Assembly: GCA_024707075.1 (NCBI GenBank)
Contig: JANQAK010000003.1
Location: forward strand, 1,240,001 to 1,304,000
Direction of reading: 5' to 3'
DNA: 64,000 bases
Source of the DNA: Afipia sp.
GTDB lineage: Bacteria > Pseudomonadota > Alphaproteobacteria > Rhizobiales > Xanthobacteraceae
Below, piece by piece: positions 8,208 to 18,829 of this stretch. A program made the position numbers and the translations under genes. The notes under the pieces are model-generated. The model was not told the DNA's origin and made no database searches. It worked only from the letters and a program-made list of their open reading frames with translations. Every line of letters begins with the position of its first letter. The first letter of the stretch is position 1.

Positions 8208-8993
8208 ATGAACAATGCTGCGCCGCTGATCGCCTATGAAAATGTCGGCAAGAGCTTCGAGCAAGGCCGCGCCAAAGCTCTCGATGATGTGTCGCTGCGT
8301 GTCGCCGCCGGTGAATTTCTCGCCGTGGTCGGCGGTTCCGGCTCCGGCAAGACCACGCTGTTGAGGCTGGCCAACCGTCTGATCACGCCGGACAGCGGCA
8401 CCGTGCGTGTCCACGGCGACGACGTGCGCAACGTCGACCCGATCAGGCTGCGCCGGAGCATCGGCTACGTCTTCCAGAGCGGCGGACTGTTTCCGCACAT
8501 GACGGTCGCGGGCAATATCGGCATCACGCCGCGGCTGCTTGGGGCGCCGGTGCAGGAGATTTCAGCGCGGGTCGATGAACTGATCGATCTGGTGCGGCTG
8601 GAGCGCAGCCATCGCGACCGCTTTCCGCACGAACTGTCCGGCGGCCAGCGCCAGCGCGTCGGCGTGGCGCGGGCCCTCGCCGCGAAGCCCAAGATCGTGC
8701 TGATGGACGAGCCGTTCGGCGCGCTCGATCCCCTCACCCGCGACGCACTGGGCGAGGACTATCGCGCGCTGCATCGCAATTTCGGGCTGACCACCGTCAT
8801 GATTACGCACGACATGGCGGAAGCGTTGCTGTTGGCGGATCGCGTCGCCGTGATGCGCGCCGGGCGGCTGGTCGCGCAAGGCACCGCGCGGGAATTATCG
8901 CAAAGCACCGACGCCTATGTCGGCGAACTGCTCAACACACCGCGCCGGCAGGCGGAACGGTTGCGGCAACTGCTGCCGATGGATGGCGCATGA
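8208..8993 (+). CDS. Osmoprotectant-type ABC transporter ATP-binding protein
   Basis: A 261-residue ATPase. It shows Walker A GGSGSGKTT near residue 38, the Q-loop FQSGGLFPHMT, the signature LSGGQRQRVG near residue 138, Walker B IVLMDEPFGALDP and the H-loop THD. It is closest in style to OpuCA/ProV ATPases for glycine betaine, choline or related solutes, but has no C-terminal CBS pair. I start at the ATG at 8208; the longer in-frame form adds 45 residues with no family match. It overlaps the next gene by 4 bases and is divergent from ppk2 with a 118-base gap. Confidence 0.9.
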   Translation: MNNAAPLIAYENVGKSFEQGRAKALDDVSLRVAAGEFLAVVGGSGSGKTTLLRLANRLITPDSGTVRVHGDDVRNVDPIRLRRSIGYVFQSGGLFPHMTVAGNIGITPRLLGAPVQEISARVDELIDLVRLERSHRDRFPHELSGGQRQRVGVARALAAKPKIVLMDEPFGALDPLTRDALGEDYRALHRNFGLTTVMITHDMAEALLLADRVAVMRAGRLVAQGTARELSQSTDAYVGELLNTPRRQAERLRQLLPMDGA

Positions 8994-10546
8994 ATTTCGT
9001 CTCCGATCCGCGCTGGAGCGATGCGCTGACCCGCCTGCCCGACTATCTCGGCAATCATGTCCGCGTGAGTCTCACCGCGCTGGCGCTCGGCCTCGCCATC
9101 AGCTTTCCGCTGGCCCTAATGGTGCGGCGAAAGCCGGTGCTGCGCGACATCGCACTCGGCGTCGCGGGCATTGTGCAGACCGTGCCGGGTCTGGCGCTGC
9201 TGGCGCTGTTCTATCCGCTGCTGCTGGCGCTGGCCGGATTGTCGCTGCAATGGTTCGGCACCGGCTTCTCGGCGTTCGGCTTCCTGCCTGCGGTGCTGGC
9301 GCTCGCGCTCTACAGCATGCTTCCTGTCTTGCGGAACACCATCACCGGGTTGCAAGGCATCGATCCCGCGATCATCGAGGCCGCCGAGGGCGTCGGCATG
9401 ACACAGCGGCAGTCGCTGCTGATGGTCGAGTTGCCGCTGGCGTTGCCGGTCATCATGGCTGGCATCAGGACCGCCGCCGTCTGGGTGATCGGCACCGCCA
9501 CGCTCTCGACGCCCATCGGCCAGACCAGTCTCGGCAACTACATCTTCGCAGGACTCCAGACGCAGAACTGGGTGTTCGTGCTGTTCGGCTGCGCCGCCGC
9601 GGCCGCGCTGGCGCTGGCAGTCGATCAACTGCTGGCGCTGATCGAGACCGGCGTGCGGCGGCACAGCCGCGCTCGAATTGTGCTTGGTTGTCTTGGCATT
9701 GCCGCGCTGATCGTGGCGACACTGGTACCGTCCTTTGCCCGCGCGAAGAATACATACATCGTCGGTGCAAAGACCTTCACCGAGCAATACATCCTCTCGT
9801 CGCTGATTGCGCAGCGCCTGCAAGCGGCCGGGCTTTCCGCCAGTCCGCGCGAAGGCCTCGGCTCCGCCGTGATCTTCGAGGCGCTCGCCGCCAACGACAT
9901 CGACGTCTATGTCGATTATTCCGGGACGCTGTGGGTCAACCAGTTCAGGCGCGAGATCGAGCCGCGCGCGAAATTGCTCGACGATCTGAAGACAACGCTC
10001 AAGGAGAAATATGGAATCACCCAACTCGGCGATCTCGGCTTCGAGAACGCCTATGCGCTGGTGATGCCGCGCAAGCGGGCCGAGGCGCTGGGCATCCGCA
10101 CCATTGCCGATCTTGCGCCGCTCGCGGGATCGATGTCGATTGCCGGAGACTATGAGTTCTTCTCGCGCCCGGAATGGGCGGCACTACAAAAATCCTATGG
10201 ACTCTCATTCCGCCAGCAGCGCCAGATGCAGCCGGACTTCATGTATGCGGCGGTGGCGGCCGGCGATGTCGACATGATCGCGGGCTACACCAGCGACGGG
10301 CTGATCGCGAAATACGATCTGGTCGTGCTGGAAGACACCAAAGCGGCGATCCCGCCCTATGACGCCATCGTTCTGCTTTCGCCCAGGCGCGCTGATGATG
10401 CGAAACTACGCGATGCGTTGCAGCCGCTGCTCGGCCGGATCGACATCGCGGCGATGCGCGCCGCCAACCTGCGCGCCGCCGGCAACGACAGCACCAGTTC
10501 GCCGGACGCGGTGGCGCGATGGCTGTGGGCAAGAATCAACAAATGA
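8990..10546 (+). CDS. Fused ABC permease and osmoprotectant-binding protein
   Basis: A 518-residue fusion. Residues 1-230 are a ProW/OpuCB-type permease with five or six membrane segments and the EAA loop (EAAEGVGMTQRQ near residue 130). A further membrane span near residues 224-243 is followed by an OpuCC/ProX-type periplasmic binding domain, with VGAKTFTEQYILSSL near residue 255 and VDYSGTLWVNQF near residue 305. The fusion tethers the binding protein to the permease, as in OpuA- and choQ-like systems. With the ATPase upstream (4-base overlap) it makes a complete two-gene importer, probably for glycine betaine, choline or a related compatible solute; the exact substrate is not shown. Confidence 0.9.
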   Translation: MNFVSDPRWSDALTRLPDYLGNHVRVSLTALALGLAISFPLALMVRRKPVLRDIALGVAGIVQTVPGLALLALFYPLLLALAGLSLQWFGTGFSAFGFLPAVLALALYSMLPVLRNTITGLQGIDPAIIEAAEGVGMTQRQSLLMVELPLALPVIMAGIRTAAVWVIGTATLSTPIGQTSLGNYIFAGLQTQNWVFVLFGCAAAAALALAVDQLLALIETGVRRHSRARIVLGCLGIAALIVATLVPSFARAKNTYIVGAKTFTEQYILSSLIAQRLQAAGLSASPREGLGSAVIFEALAANDIDVYVDYSGTLWVNQFRREIEPRAKLLDDLKTTLKEKYGITQLGDLGFENAYALVMPRKRAEALGIRTIADLAPLAGSMSIAGDYEFFSRPEWAALQKSYGLSFRQQRQMQPDFMYAAVAAGDVDMIAGYTSDGLIAKYDLVVLEDTKAAIPPYDAIVLLSPRRADDAKLRDALQPLLGRIDIAAMRAANLRAAGNDSTSSPDAVARWLWARINK

Positions 10547-10576
10547 TCTGCGGACAAGGCGAAGAAGGCCGGATCT

Positions 10577-11422
10577 TCATAGCTTGACCGCCGTGAATGT
10601 CTCCGTCGGCCTGACGAACTCCTCCTGCGCCTCTATCAGCGCTATTTCCCGGCGCCCGCTCGCGGCCGTCCGCTTGAGGACGCCATAGACAGAGGACGCC
10701 GCAAGCGACAGCGCCCGCGCCGGATCGCCCTCCAGCCGATGCGCGAAAAACAGCGCTGCGATGGCGTCCCCGGCACCGTTGACGCTGATCGGCAGACGCG
10801 GCGTGCGCACGCGCCATCGGCTGTCCCCCTCGGAAACCACCAGATCGATGCAGCCCTCCGGCGTGGTCTCTTCCTGAAGGCTCGTCACAAGGATCGTCGC
10901 CGGCCCGCGACCTTGAAGCACATCGAGTGCCTGGCCGAGATCCGAGCCGCTGGATACCTTGCGGCCCGAGAGATATTCGAGTTCAAAATGATTCGGCGTG
11001 ATGATATCGGCGCGCGGCAGCACCACGTCGCGGATCATTTCGGGAATGCCGGGCTGCACGAAAATTCCCCGGCCGACATCGCCGATCACCGGATCGCAGC
11101 AATAGAGCGCGCGCGGATTGGCCGCTTTCACCGCGGCAACGGCATCAAGAATGGCAGCGCCGATGTCCGGGGCGCCCATATAGCCCGACAGAACGCCGTC
11201 GCATCGCGGCAGCACGCCACGAGCGGCGATGCCGCGCACGAGATCACGAATCATGGCGCCCGTGAAAACCTGTCCCGTCCATTGTCCGTAACCGGTGTGG
11301 TTGGAGAACTGGACCGTGTTCACAGTCCACACCTCATGCCCCAGCCGCTGCATCGGAAACGCTGCGGCTGCGTTGCCGACATGGCCATAGGCAACCCAGG
11401 ACTGAATGGACAGGATATTCAA
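10577..11422 (-). CDS. pdxY: Pyridoxal kinase PdxY
   Basis: A 281-residue ribokinase-fold enzyme that phosphorylates pyridoxal to pyridoxal 5'-phosphate in B6 salvage. It begins [20 protein letters not shown], the PdxY/PdxK N-terminus with the substrate Ser and the VGN segment. It carries the CDPVIGD motif near residue 109, the [10 protein letters not shown] segment near residue 142 and the catalytic [11 protein letters not shown] motif near residue 215. Length matches E. coli PdxY (287). It is convergent with the ABC fusion gene (30-base gap) and about 100 bases past the sulfatase-fold gene on the same strand, possibly in one transcript. Confidence 0.93.
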   Translation of the reverse strand: MNILSIQSWVAYGHVGNAAAAFPMQRLGHEVWTVNTVQFSNHTGYGQWTGQVFTGAMIRDLVRGIAARGVLPRCDGVLSGYMGAPDIGAAILDAVAAVKAANPRALYCCDPVIGDVGRGIFVQPGIPEMIRDVVLPRADIITPNHFELEYLSGRKVSSGSDLGQALDVLQGRGPATILVTSLQEETTPEGCIDLVVSEGDSRWRVRTPRLPISVNGAGDAIAALFFAHRLEGDPARALSLAASSVYGVLKRTAASGRREIALIEAQEEFVRPTETFTAVKL

Positions 11423-11519
11423 GAATGCCTCCCCGCCTCGCTTACATCGCGAAGTCTATCATCGGGCGGCGCGCCGTGCAGACCCGTTGGCCGCGGCACC
11501 TCGGGCGCCGGCACAAGAT

Positions 11520-13256
11520 CTAGAGATTCTTCACAAACCCCGCGTCGATCAGCATGCGGTTGAACCGCCTCGCCTCCGCACCATCCTTGCACCCATAGAA
11601 CGCGCCCCGGCAGCGGAGCATGATCTTCTTCTGCTCGATGAATGTCGGGTCGAGCGGCACGCCTGCCGCGTCCTGAATCGCGATCGGCAGATAGGCCGCG
11701 TCCAGCGTCTCCAGCGCCGACGCCATGTCCGGCTTGTAGTTGAGCGCCTCAATCGCATAGTAGGTTTTGTAGTAGCGCGGATCGTGGGTCATGATGCGGT
11801 CGGCCAGCTTCGCCTGCGGCAGTTGCGGCTCGATCAGCTTCTGCGAGATCGCTGGCTGGTGATCCCCGAACCGCACCAGCAGGAACGGCTCGTCCGGGTG
11901 GTCGGCCTTCAGCCGCTCCACGAAAGCGGCGTAGTCCGCAGCCGTCATCGCCTGACGGCGGATGTATTCGTCGACCTCGGGCGTGTTGCCCGGCGCGGTC
12001 CATCCGGCGGGCGTGAGATCGGGCCGGTAGCTTGCCGTCCACGGAAAATGATTGGCCGTGAGATACACGAACACGAACATCGGCTGTTTGGCGTTCTTCT
12101 CGCGCGAGATCAGTTGCAGCGCCTGATCGAAATAGAAACGGTCGGGCTGCATGTCCTCGCTGACGCCCATGCCGGCCATGTCGATGAAGTTGCCGATCCC
12201 GGCGGAGGTCTGGAAGCTGCGCGCGCTGAGGAAATCGCCGTAGGTCGGATACAGCGAGAACGTGCGGTAGCCGCAGCGCTGCAACGCCTGCGGCAGCCCG
12301 CGCGAGATCTTTCCCGCCGCGATCCGCGTCACGTAGAACTTGAGCGCGCCGAACGAGCGCGCCGACAGACCGGTGAGAACGTTGAACTCGGTGTACCAGG
12401 TCGGACCGCCGGCGGATTCCGCCACGAACGAGCGCTGCCGGCCATCCCCCGACTTGAAGAAGTCGCGGTAATTCTCAGGCACCTTGATGCCGGGCGCGGC
12501 GCTGATGTCAAAACTTGATTCATCCAGCACCATGACGATGTTCGGCCGCTTCTTTCCCGGCTCGCATTCCGCCAGCGGCGTCGCCTGTGCTGACCCGATC
12601 AGCTTCGGAGGATCGGCCTCGATCCAGCCAGTCGAGGTCAGATGCGACACTGACACCACGCCGGACCGCGCCAGATTCGAGATGTGGTTGACGCCCTGGA
12701 ACGGCTCCCACGGCTGTTCGGGACAGGCGACCGACAACGCCGTGATCAGTGCCACGCAAACGGCGGCACCGGCGGCGGACACCTTGCGGCAGATCCGGAA
12801 CGGGTCCGCGCGCCAGACCAGCCACATCACCGGCACGCCGACGGCGGCAAACACGATGGATTGCGACTTGAGCTGCGGGAAGATCGAATGCAGGAACGAA
12901 AACGTGTCGCGGTCGATAATGAGAAAATCCAGAAACGTCAGCGTGAGCTGCGTAATCCCGTACTTGAACTGCGACAGCGTGATCAGGATCACGACCAGAG
13001 CCAGCGACAGCGCAGCCGCAATGCCCGGGCGGCGCAGCACGATCAGTCCCAGGAAATTCAGCAGCGCCCATGTCAGCAGCGCCACCGTATTCGCGAACGG
13101 GCCGTATTCGACCGAGGCCAGCACATAAACCGCAGTGAGATGCATCGCCGCGATCAGCGCCACGCGCAAGCGCCACAGCCATCCGCTGTCGCCGAGCCGC
13201 TTCAACAGAAGACGAAGTCTGCCGGGATCCTGAAGCGATGTCGCGGCAAGTGACAT
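11520..13256 (-). CDS. Membrane-anchored sulfatase/alkaline-phosphatase-superfamily protein
   Basis: A 578-residue protein with five or so N-terminal membrane helices (residues 30-185) and a C-terminal extracytoplasmic domain starting at RPNIVMVLDESSFD near residue 263. The layout is that of LtaS/MdoB/EptA-type enzymes: the GGPTWYTEFNVLTGL segment carries the candidate Thr nucleophile and VRFGDHQP near residue 471 the C-terminal metal ligands. Such enzymes move phosphoglycerol or phosphoethanolamine onto envelope glycans or lipids. The target here is unknown. I begin at the ATG at 13256, ahead of the first helix; an in-frame 62-residue extension upstream has no membrane or family character. 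Confidence 0.75.
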   Translation of the reverse strand: MSLAATSLQDPGRLRLLLKRLGDSGWLWRLRVALIAAMHLTAVYVLASVEYGPFANTVALLTWALLNFLGLIVLRRPGIAAALSLALVVILITLSQFKYGITQLTLTFLDFLIIDRDTFSFLHSIFPQLKSQSIVFAAVGVPVMWLVWRADPFRICRKVSAAGAAVCVALITALSVACPEQPWEPFQGVNHISNLARSGVVSVSHLTSTGWIEADPPKLIGSAQATPLAECEPGKKRPNIVMVLDESSFDISAAPGIKVPENYRDFFKSGDGRQRSFVAESAGGPTWYTEFNVLTGLSARSFGALKFYVTRIAAGKISRGLPQALQRCGYRTFSLYPTYGDFLSARSFQTSAGIGNFIDMAGMGVSEDMQPDRFYFDQALQLISREKNAKQPMFVFVYLTANHFPWTASYRPDLTPAGWTAPGNTPEVDEYIRRQAMTAADYAAFVERLKADHPDEPFLLVRFGDHQPAISQKLIEPQLPQAKLADRIMTHDPRYYKTYYAIEALNYKPDMASALETLDAAYLPIAIQDAAGVPLDPTFIEQKKIMLRCRGAFYGCKDGAEARRFNRMLIDAGFVKNL

Positions 13257-13548
13257 GACGCGGCCCGTTATGACGAGAGGCAGCGGCCGCACGCTGCGGC
13301 ACTTGCGGGAAACGATATGAGCGGCGGCAGCATGGCTTTTGACGCGAACACACCCGGCTCTGACGCCCTGCTGGAGACAACCAGAAGGCAACCGCGCGGC
13401 CGGCAACCGCAACGTGTCACAAAACTGTAACGAAACCGTCATGCCACCGCAAGCGATGCGGCTGCGGCATATTTTTCTTGGTGAATTCGGCGTTCAGAGA
13501 CCGTTCAGGACGGCGGTAAAGCCTGTGGGGCCCTGCACCCGACCAAAC
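13257..13548. other. Intergenic region upstream of the sulfatase-fold gene
   Basis: About 290 bases with no gene I can support. It should hold the promoter of the sulfatase-fold gene; I cannot place -35/-10 boxes with confidence. Confidence 0.4.
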
Positions 13549-13579
13549 GAAAACGGGGCCGCGTCTGCGGCCCCGTTTT
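13549..13579 (-). terminator. ilvC: ilvC terminator
   Basis: A 10-bp perfect GC stem (13553-13562 with 13567-13576) with a 4-base loop and A/T tracts on both sides. It lies downstream of ilvC beyond a palindromic repeat and can stop transcription in either direction. Confidence 0.85.
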
Positions 13580-13598
13580 GAGTATCGACCTGACGTGC

Positions 13599-13701
13599 CG
13601 TCATCCCGAGGTGTGCGCTCTTGCGCGCCTCGAAGGATGCGCCGCCGAGATCATCGTCATCCTTCGAGGCTCGCCAAAAAGGCGAGCACCTCAGGATGAC
13701 G
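13599..13701. repeat. Two-unit palindromic repeat, CCTTCGAGGC/CTCAGGATGACG type
   Basis: Starts CGTCATCCCGAGGTG and ends GCACCTCAGGATGACG, with CTCGAAGGATG and CATCCTTCGAGGC forming the inner inverted pair. The same family occurs at 19075-19173 and inside the helicase gene at 43762-43890. Confidence 0.8.
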
Positions 13702-13724
13702 AAATCCCGTCGGGATGGAGGAAA

Positions 13725-14801
<1,077 letters not shown>

Positions 14802-14900
14802 TCAGGTCTACCGGACCCGGATGAATTGCCGCCGGTTTCTAGGGCGGCTGGTGCCGCGAGACAAGCCCGCGATCTCCATTTCTGCAGTGCAGCGCGGCGG

Positions 14901-15503
14901 TTACTCCTTCAGAACGGGGTAAAGCGAAGCCAGCAAAAGCACGGCCATGACGATGTTGAAGATGCGGACCGCGCGGGGCGACTTCACCAGCGGCTGCAAC
15001 GAAGTCCCGAGCAGCACCCAGGTCAGCGACGAACCCAGCCCGATCACGAACAGCAGGACCGACAGGGTCGCGATGTTCAGCGGATAGGCCGCAATGGCCG
15101 CGTAAGCGGTGACCGCGCCGACCGCAATCACCCAGCCCTTGACGTTGACCCACTGGAACATGGCCGCGCCGAGGAACGTCATCGGCCTCCCCTCGCCCTC
15201 GCCGCCGGTGTCGGATGGTTCCGACACCGCGATCACGATGGCGAGGTAAATCAAATAGGCCGCACCGGCGTATTTCAGGATGGTGTGCAGCACGGGATAG
15301 GCCGCAAACACCGCGCCAAGACCTAATCCGATCACGGCCACCAGAAACGAGAACCCGATAGTGACGCCGGCGACATGCGGCAGCGTCCGCCGGAATCCGT
15401 AGTTCAGCCCCGACGCCATCAGCATGATGTTGTTCGGCCCCGGCGTGAACAGCGTCGCGGCGGCGAAGACGATGAACGCAATGGCAAGTTGCTGGGAGAT
15501 CAT
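14901..15503 (-). CDS. LysE/RhtB-family amino acid exporter
   Basis: A 200-residue inner membrane protein with about six hydrophobic segments and the family hallmark TLFTPGPNNIMLMASG near residue 18. LysE/RhtB proteins export amino acids such as lysine, threonine or homoserine lactones. The ATG overlaps the stop of the EamA-type gene by 4 bases, so the two exporters are translated together. A longer in-frame reading upstream is only the shadow of the EamA gene. Position between ilvC and ilvBN hints at export of branched-chain amino acids or precursors, which is inference. Confidence 0.88.
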   Translation of the reverse strand: MISQQLAIAFIVFAAATLFTPGPNNIMLMASGLNYGFRRTLPHVAGVTIGFSFLVAVIGLGLGAVFAAYPVLHTILKYAGAAYLIYLAIVIAVSEPSDTGGEGEGRPMTFLGAAMFQWVNVKGWVIAVGAVTAYAAIAAYPLNIATLSVLLFVIGLGSSLTWVLLGTSLQPLVKSPRAVRIFNIVMAVLLLASLYPVLKE

Positions 15504-16378
15504 GATGCTATCTTCGGCACGGCGCGCGTGCGGCCAAGCAGCAGCATCACCGCGATGCCCGCAACGACGATCATCATGCCGCCAAGACGCATTGGCCCGA
15601 ACGTCTCGCCAAACACCATCGACGACGACAGCGCGGCGGTGAACGGCACCAGCAGTGCGAACGGCACCACTTGCGCTGCGGTATAACTGCGGAGCAGATG
15701 TCCCCACGCTCCGTAGGCTGCGCTCGTCGAGATGATACCCAGGAAAAGAATGCAGGCGATGCCGGCCCAGGACACATTGAGGAGCGAATGCATGGCAGGC
15801 CCCGCCCCCTCGGTGGCGAATACAAGCACCAGCAACGGCAACGGTGGAACGATGCTGAGCCACGCCGTCAAATCGAACATCTTCACATCGCCGGAGCGGC
15901 GAAGCAGCAGATTGCCGATGGCAAAGGCTACCGGCGAAACCATGCTCAGGGCGAACGTCTGGACACTGAAGTCGTAACCGACCGTGCCGCAGATCATTGT
16001 CAGCCCGACCACCGCGATCCCCAAGCCGATAATCTGCGCGCGTGTCGGCCATTCGCCGAGAACGAGTGCCGCGAGAGCTACCGTAAAGAGCGCCTGCATC
16101 TGGACGATAACGCTCATCAGTCCCGGCGGCACGCCATGCGCGAGCCCGTAGTTCTGCGCAAGGAACTGGGCCAGGAACAGCGAGAGGCCGATCGCGATCA
16201 AAAGCGACCATGCGATTTTAGGTTTTGGCACGAATAGACACGGGATCGCCGCCACCACGAAACGAAGCGCGCAGATCATCGCCGGGGAAAGCTCCCGCAG
16301 GCCGATCTTGCTCACGACGAATGCGAGACCCCAGATCACGGCGACTCCGGCAGCAAGAGCAATATCGCTTGGCTTCAT
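15500..16378 (-). CDS. EamA-family drug/metabolite exporter
   Basis: A 292-residue protein with ten hydrophobic segments arranged as two EamA repeats, the standard DMT topology. The start AVIWGLAFVVSKIGL and the segments QNYGLAHGVPPGLMSVIVQMQALFT-like around residue 78 and YGAWGHLLRSY near residue 225 resemble E. coli EamA (YdeD), an exporter of O-acetylserine and cysteine. It overlaps the LysE-type gene by 4 bases and starts 23 bases after the ilvN stop, so it may be read with ilvBN. Substrate is inferred by resemblance only. Confidence 0.85.
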   Translation of the reverse strand: MKPSDIALAAGVAVIWGLAFVVSKIGLRELSPAMICALRFVVAAIPCLFVPKPKIAWSLLIAIGLSLFLAQFLAQNYGLAHGVPPGLMSVIVQMQALFTVALAALVLGEWPTRAQIIGLGIAVVGLTMICGTVGYDFSVQTFALSMVSPVAFAIGNLLLRRSGDVKMFDLTAWLSIVPPLPLLVLVFATEGAGPAMHSLLNVSWAGIACILFLGIISTSAAYGAWGHLLRSYTAAQVVPFALLVPFTAALSSSMVFGETFGPMRLGGMMIVVAGIAVMLLLGRTRAVPKIAS

Positions 16379-16401
16379 GTCGATTCAATCAGCACGCCGG
16401 A

Positions 16402-16959
16402 TCACATCCCGTCTGGCCCGCGCGCGATCGCGGCCACGCCGGTGCGCGACACCTCGACAAGCCCGAGTGGCACCATCAGCGCGATGAACTGGTCGATCTT
16501 GCTGGTGCCGCCGGTGATCTCGAACACGAAGCTCTCCGTGGTGGCGTCGATCACCCGCGCGCGAAACGCTTCGGCTAGCCGCAGCGCCTCGATGCGCGTT
16601 TCGCCGGTGCTCTTGACCTTGACCATCGCCAGTTCGCGCTCGATGGAGCGGCTGGTGAGGGTCATGTCCACGACGCGATAGACCGGGATCATGCGATCGA
16701 GCTGATGCTTGATCTGCTGGATCACCATCGGCGTGCCGGTGGTGACGATGGTGATGCGCGACATATGCTTGGCATGCTCGGTCTCCGACACCGTGAGACT
16801 CTCGATGTTGTAGCCGCGGCCGGAAAACAGGCCGATCACGCGCGCCAGCACGCCGGGCTCGTTCTGCACGAGCACCGACAGCGTGTGCGTCTCGTTCGGG
16901 TCGTGACGCTCCTCCATGAAATAGGCGGATGCGGGCTGTTCCATTGCTTCTGCTTTCAT
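16402..16959 (-). CDS. ilvN: Acetolactate synthase small (regulatory) subunit
   Basis: A 185-residue regulatory subunit. The ACT domain starts at THTLSVLVQNEPGVLARVIGLF-like sequence near residue 24, with RGYNIESLTVSETEH following; the C-terminal ALS_ss domain spans roughly residues 95-180. It binds valine and activates the large subunit. I use the ATG at 16959, two bases after the ilvB stop; a GTG at 16965 overlapping that stop is the other option. The tight spacing shows coupling with ilvB. Confidence 0.95.
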   Translation of the reverse strand: MKAEAMEQPASAYFMEERHDPNETHTLSVLVQNEPGVLARVIGLFSGRGYNIESLTVSETEHAKHMSRITIVTTGTPMVIQQIKHQLDRMIPVYRVVDMTLTSRSIERELAMVKVKSTGETRIEALRLAEAFRARVIDATTESFVFEITGGTSKIDQFIALMVPLGLVEVSRTGVAAIARGPDGM

Positions 16960-16961
16960 GA

Positions 16962-18740
16962 TCACACCAGCGCCTTGCCGCCGGCGAAGGCCGCCGCGGT
17001 TGCTTCATCGTTCGCTTCCGCAGGAAGCAGCATTTCATTGTGCGCCTTGCCCGACGGGATCATCGGGAAGCAGTTCTCCAGTGCAGCGACCCGGCAATCG
17101 AACAGCACCGGCTTCTTGACCTTGATCATCTCGTTGATCGCGCCATCGAGATCGCCAGGCTTGATGACCTGAAGGCCGACGCAGCCGAAGGCATCCGCGA
17201 GCTTGACGAAATCCGGCAGGGCCTCGGAGTAGGAATGCGACAGCCGGTTGCCGTGCAGAAGCTGCTGCCACTGGCGCACCATGCCCATGTACTGGTTGTT
17301 CAGGATGAAGATCTTGATCGGCAGTTCGTACTGAACCGCCGTCGACATTTCCTGCATCGTCATCTGCACCGAGGCATCGCCCGCGATGTCGATGACGAGG
17401 CTGTCCGGATGCGCCACCTGCACGCCGAGCGCCGCCGGCAGGCCATAGCCCATGGTGCCGAGACCGCCGGAGGTCATCCAGCGGTGCGGCTGGTCGAAGC
17501 CGAAGAACTGCGCCGCCCACATCTGGTGCTGACCGACTTCCGTGGTGATGTAGGTATCGTGTTTCTTCGTCAGCTCGAACAGGCGCTGGATCGCATACTG
17601 CGGCAGTATGATGTCGTCGTTCTTCTTGTAGGCCAGCGAATTGCGCGCGCGCCAGCGGCCGATCTCGAACCACCACGGATCGATCTTCGGCTTCTTCGCT
17701 TCGGCCTTGAAGACTTGCAGAATGTCGCCGAGCACATTGGCGACGTCGCCAATGATCGGCACGTCGACGCGGATGTTCTTGTTGATCGACGACGGATCGA
17801 TATCGATGTGGATCTTCTTCGAGTTCGGCGAGAACGCATCGGTGCGGCCGGTGATGCGGTCGTCGAAACGCGCGCCGACACACAGCATCACGTCGCAGTC
17901 GTGCATCGCCATGTTGGCTTCGTAGGTGCCGTGCATGCCCAGCATGCCGAGCCAGTTCTTGCCCGACGCCGGATAGGCGCCGAGGCCCATCAGGGTCGAG
18001 GTGATCGGAAAGCCGGTGATCTCCACCAGCTCGCGCAGCAGCTTCGAGGCTTCCGCGCCGGAATTGATGACGCCACCGCCGCTATAGATCACCGGACGCT
18101 TGGCCGAGCCGAGCAGCGCCACCGCCTTGCGGATCTGCGCGGCATCGCCTTTCACGCGGGGATTGTATGAAATATGCACGTCCGACTTGCGCGGCGGATG
18201 ATAGGTGCCGGTGGCGAACTGCACATCCTTCGGCACGTCCACAACCACCGGACCGGGACGGCCCGTGGTCGCGACATAGAACGCCTCATGCAGCACCTTG
18301 GCCAGATCGTTGACGTCGCGCACCAGCCAGTTGTGCTTGGTGCAGGGCCGCGTGATGCCGACGGTGTCGCATTCCTGGAACGCGTCATTGCCGATCAGAT
18401 GCGTCGGCACCTGCCCGGTGATGCAGACCAGCGGGATCGAGTCCATCAGCGCATCGGTCAGCGGCGTCACCATGTTGGTCGCGCCGGGGCCTGATGTCAC
18501 CAGCACCACGCCGGGCTGGCCGGTGGAGCGCGCATAGCCTTCCGCCGCATGGCCCGCGCCCTGCTCGTGGCGCACCAGAATGTGCTCGACCTCGCTTTGC
18601 TGGAAAATCTCGTCGTAGATCGGAAGCACCGCGCCGCCCGGATAGCCGAAGATGTGCTTGACCCCGTGATCGGCCAACGCGCGCACGATCATCGCCGCGC
18701 CGGTCATCTGGTTGGGATCGTGTGTCTTGCTGTCGCTCAT
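16962..18740 (-). CDS. ilvB: Acetolactate synthase large subunit
   Basis: A 592-residue ThDP enzyme joining two pyruvates (or pyruvate and 2-oxobutyrate) in valine/leucine and isoleucine synthesis. The catalytic Glu is in VRHEQGAGHAAEGYAR near residue 57; the FAD/central domain lies mid-protein and the ThDP motif IAGDASVQMTMQEMSTA near residue 445 is followed by the ILNNQY Asn pair. I begin at the ATG at 18740. A longer frame reaches back into the leader terminator and so is not coding. Transcription is preceded by a leader peptide (18854-18919) and an intrinsic terminator (18797-18826), a textbook attenuator. Confidence 0.97.
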   Translation of the reverse strand: MSDSKTHDPNQMTGAAMIVRALADHGVKHIFGYPGGAVLPIYDEIFQQSEVEHILVRHEQGAGHAAEGYARSTGQPGVVLVTSGPGATNMVTPLTDALMDSIPLVCITGQVPTHLIGNDAFQECDTVGITRPCTKHNWLVRDVNDLAKVLHEAFYVATTGRPGPVVVDVPKDVQFATGTYHPPRKSDVHISYNPRVKGDAAQIRKAVALLGSAKRPVIYSGGGVINSGAEASKLLRELVEITGFPITSTLMGLGAYPASGKNWLGMLGMHGTYEANMAMHDCDVMLCVGARFDDRITGRTDAFSPNSKKIHIDIDPSSINKNIRVDVPIIGDVANVLGDILQVFKAEAKKPKIDPWWFEIGRWRARNSLAYKKNDDIILPQYAIQRLFELTKKHDTYITTEVGQHQMWAAQFFGFDQPHRWMTSGGLGTMGYGLPAALGVQVAHPDSLVIDIAGDASVQMTMQEMSTAVQYELPIKIFILNNQYMGMVRQWQQLLHGNRLSHSYSEALPDFVKLADAFGCVGLQVIKPGDLDGAINEMIKVKKPVLFDCRVAALENCFPMIPSGKAHNEMLLPAEANDEATAAAFAGGKALV

Positions 18741-18796
18741 GGTCCGCTCCGGGGCGCTTTTCGCGCTGATCTGGTCGATTGTCGGTTCAGGGTCAG

Positions 18797-18826
18797 AAAA
18801 CAAAAAAGGGTCCGAGAGGGACCCTT
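18797..18826 (-). terminator. ilvB attenuator terminator
   Basis: An 8-bp perfect stem (18806-18813 with 18819-18826) is followed on the minus strand by T6-G-T4. It lies between the leader peptide and the ilvB start, so it would cut transcription when the leader is translated freely. Confidence 0.9.
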
Positions 18827-18829
18827 CGC

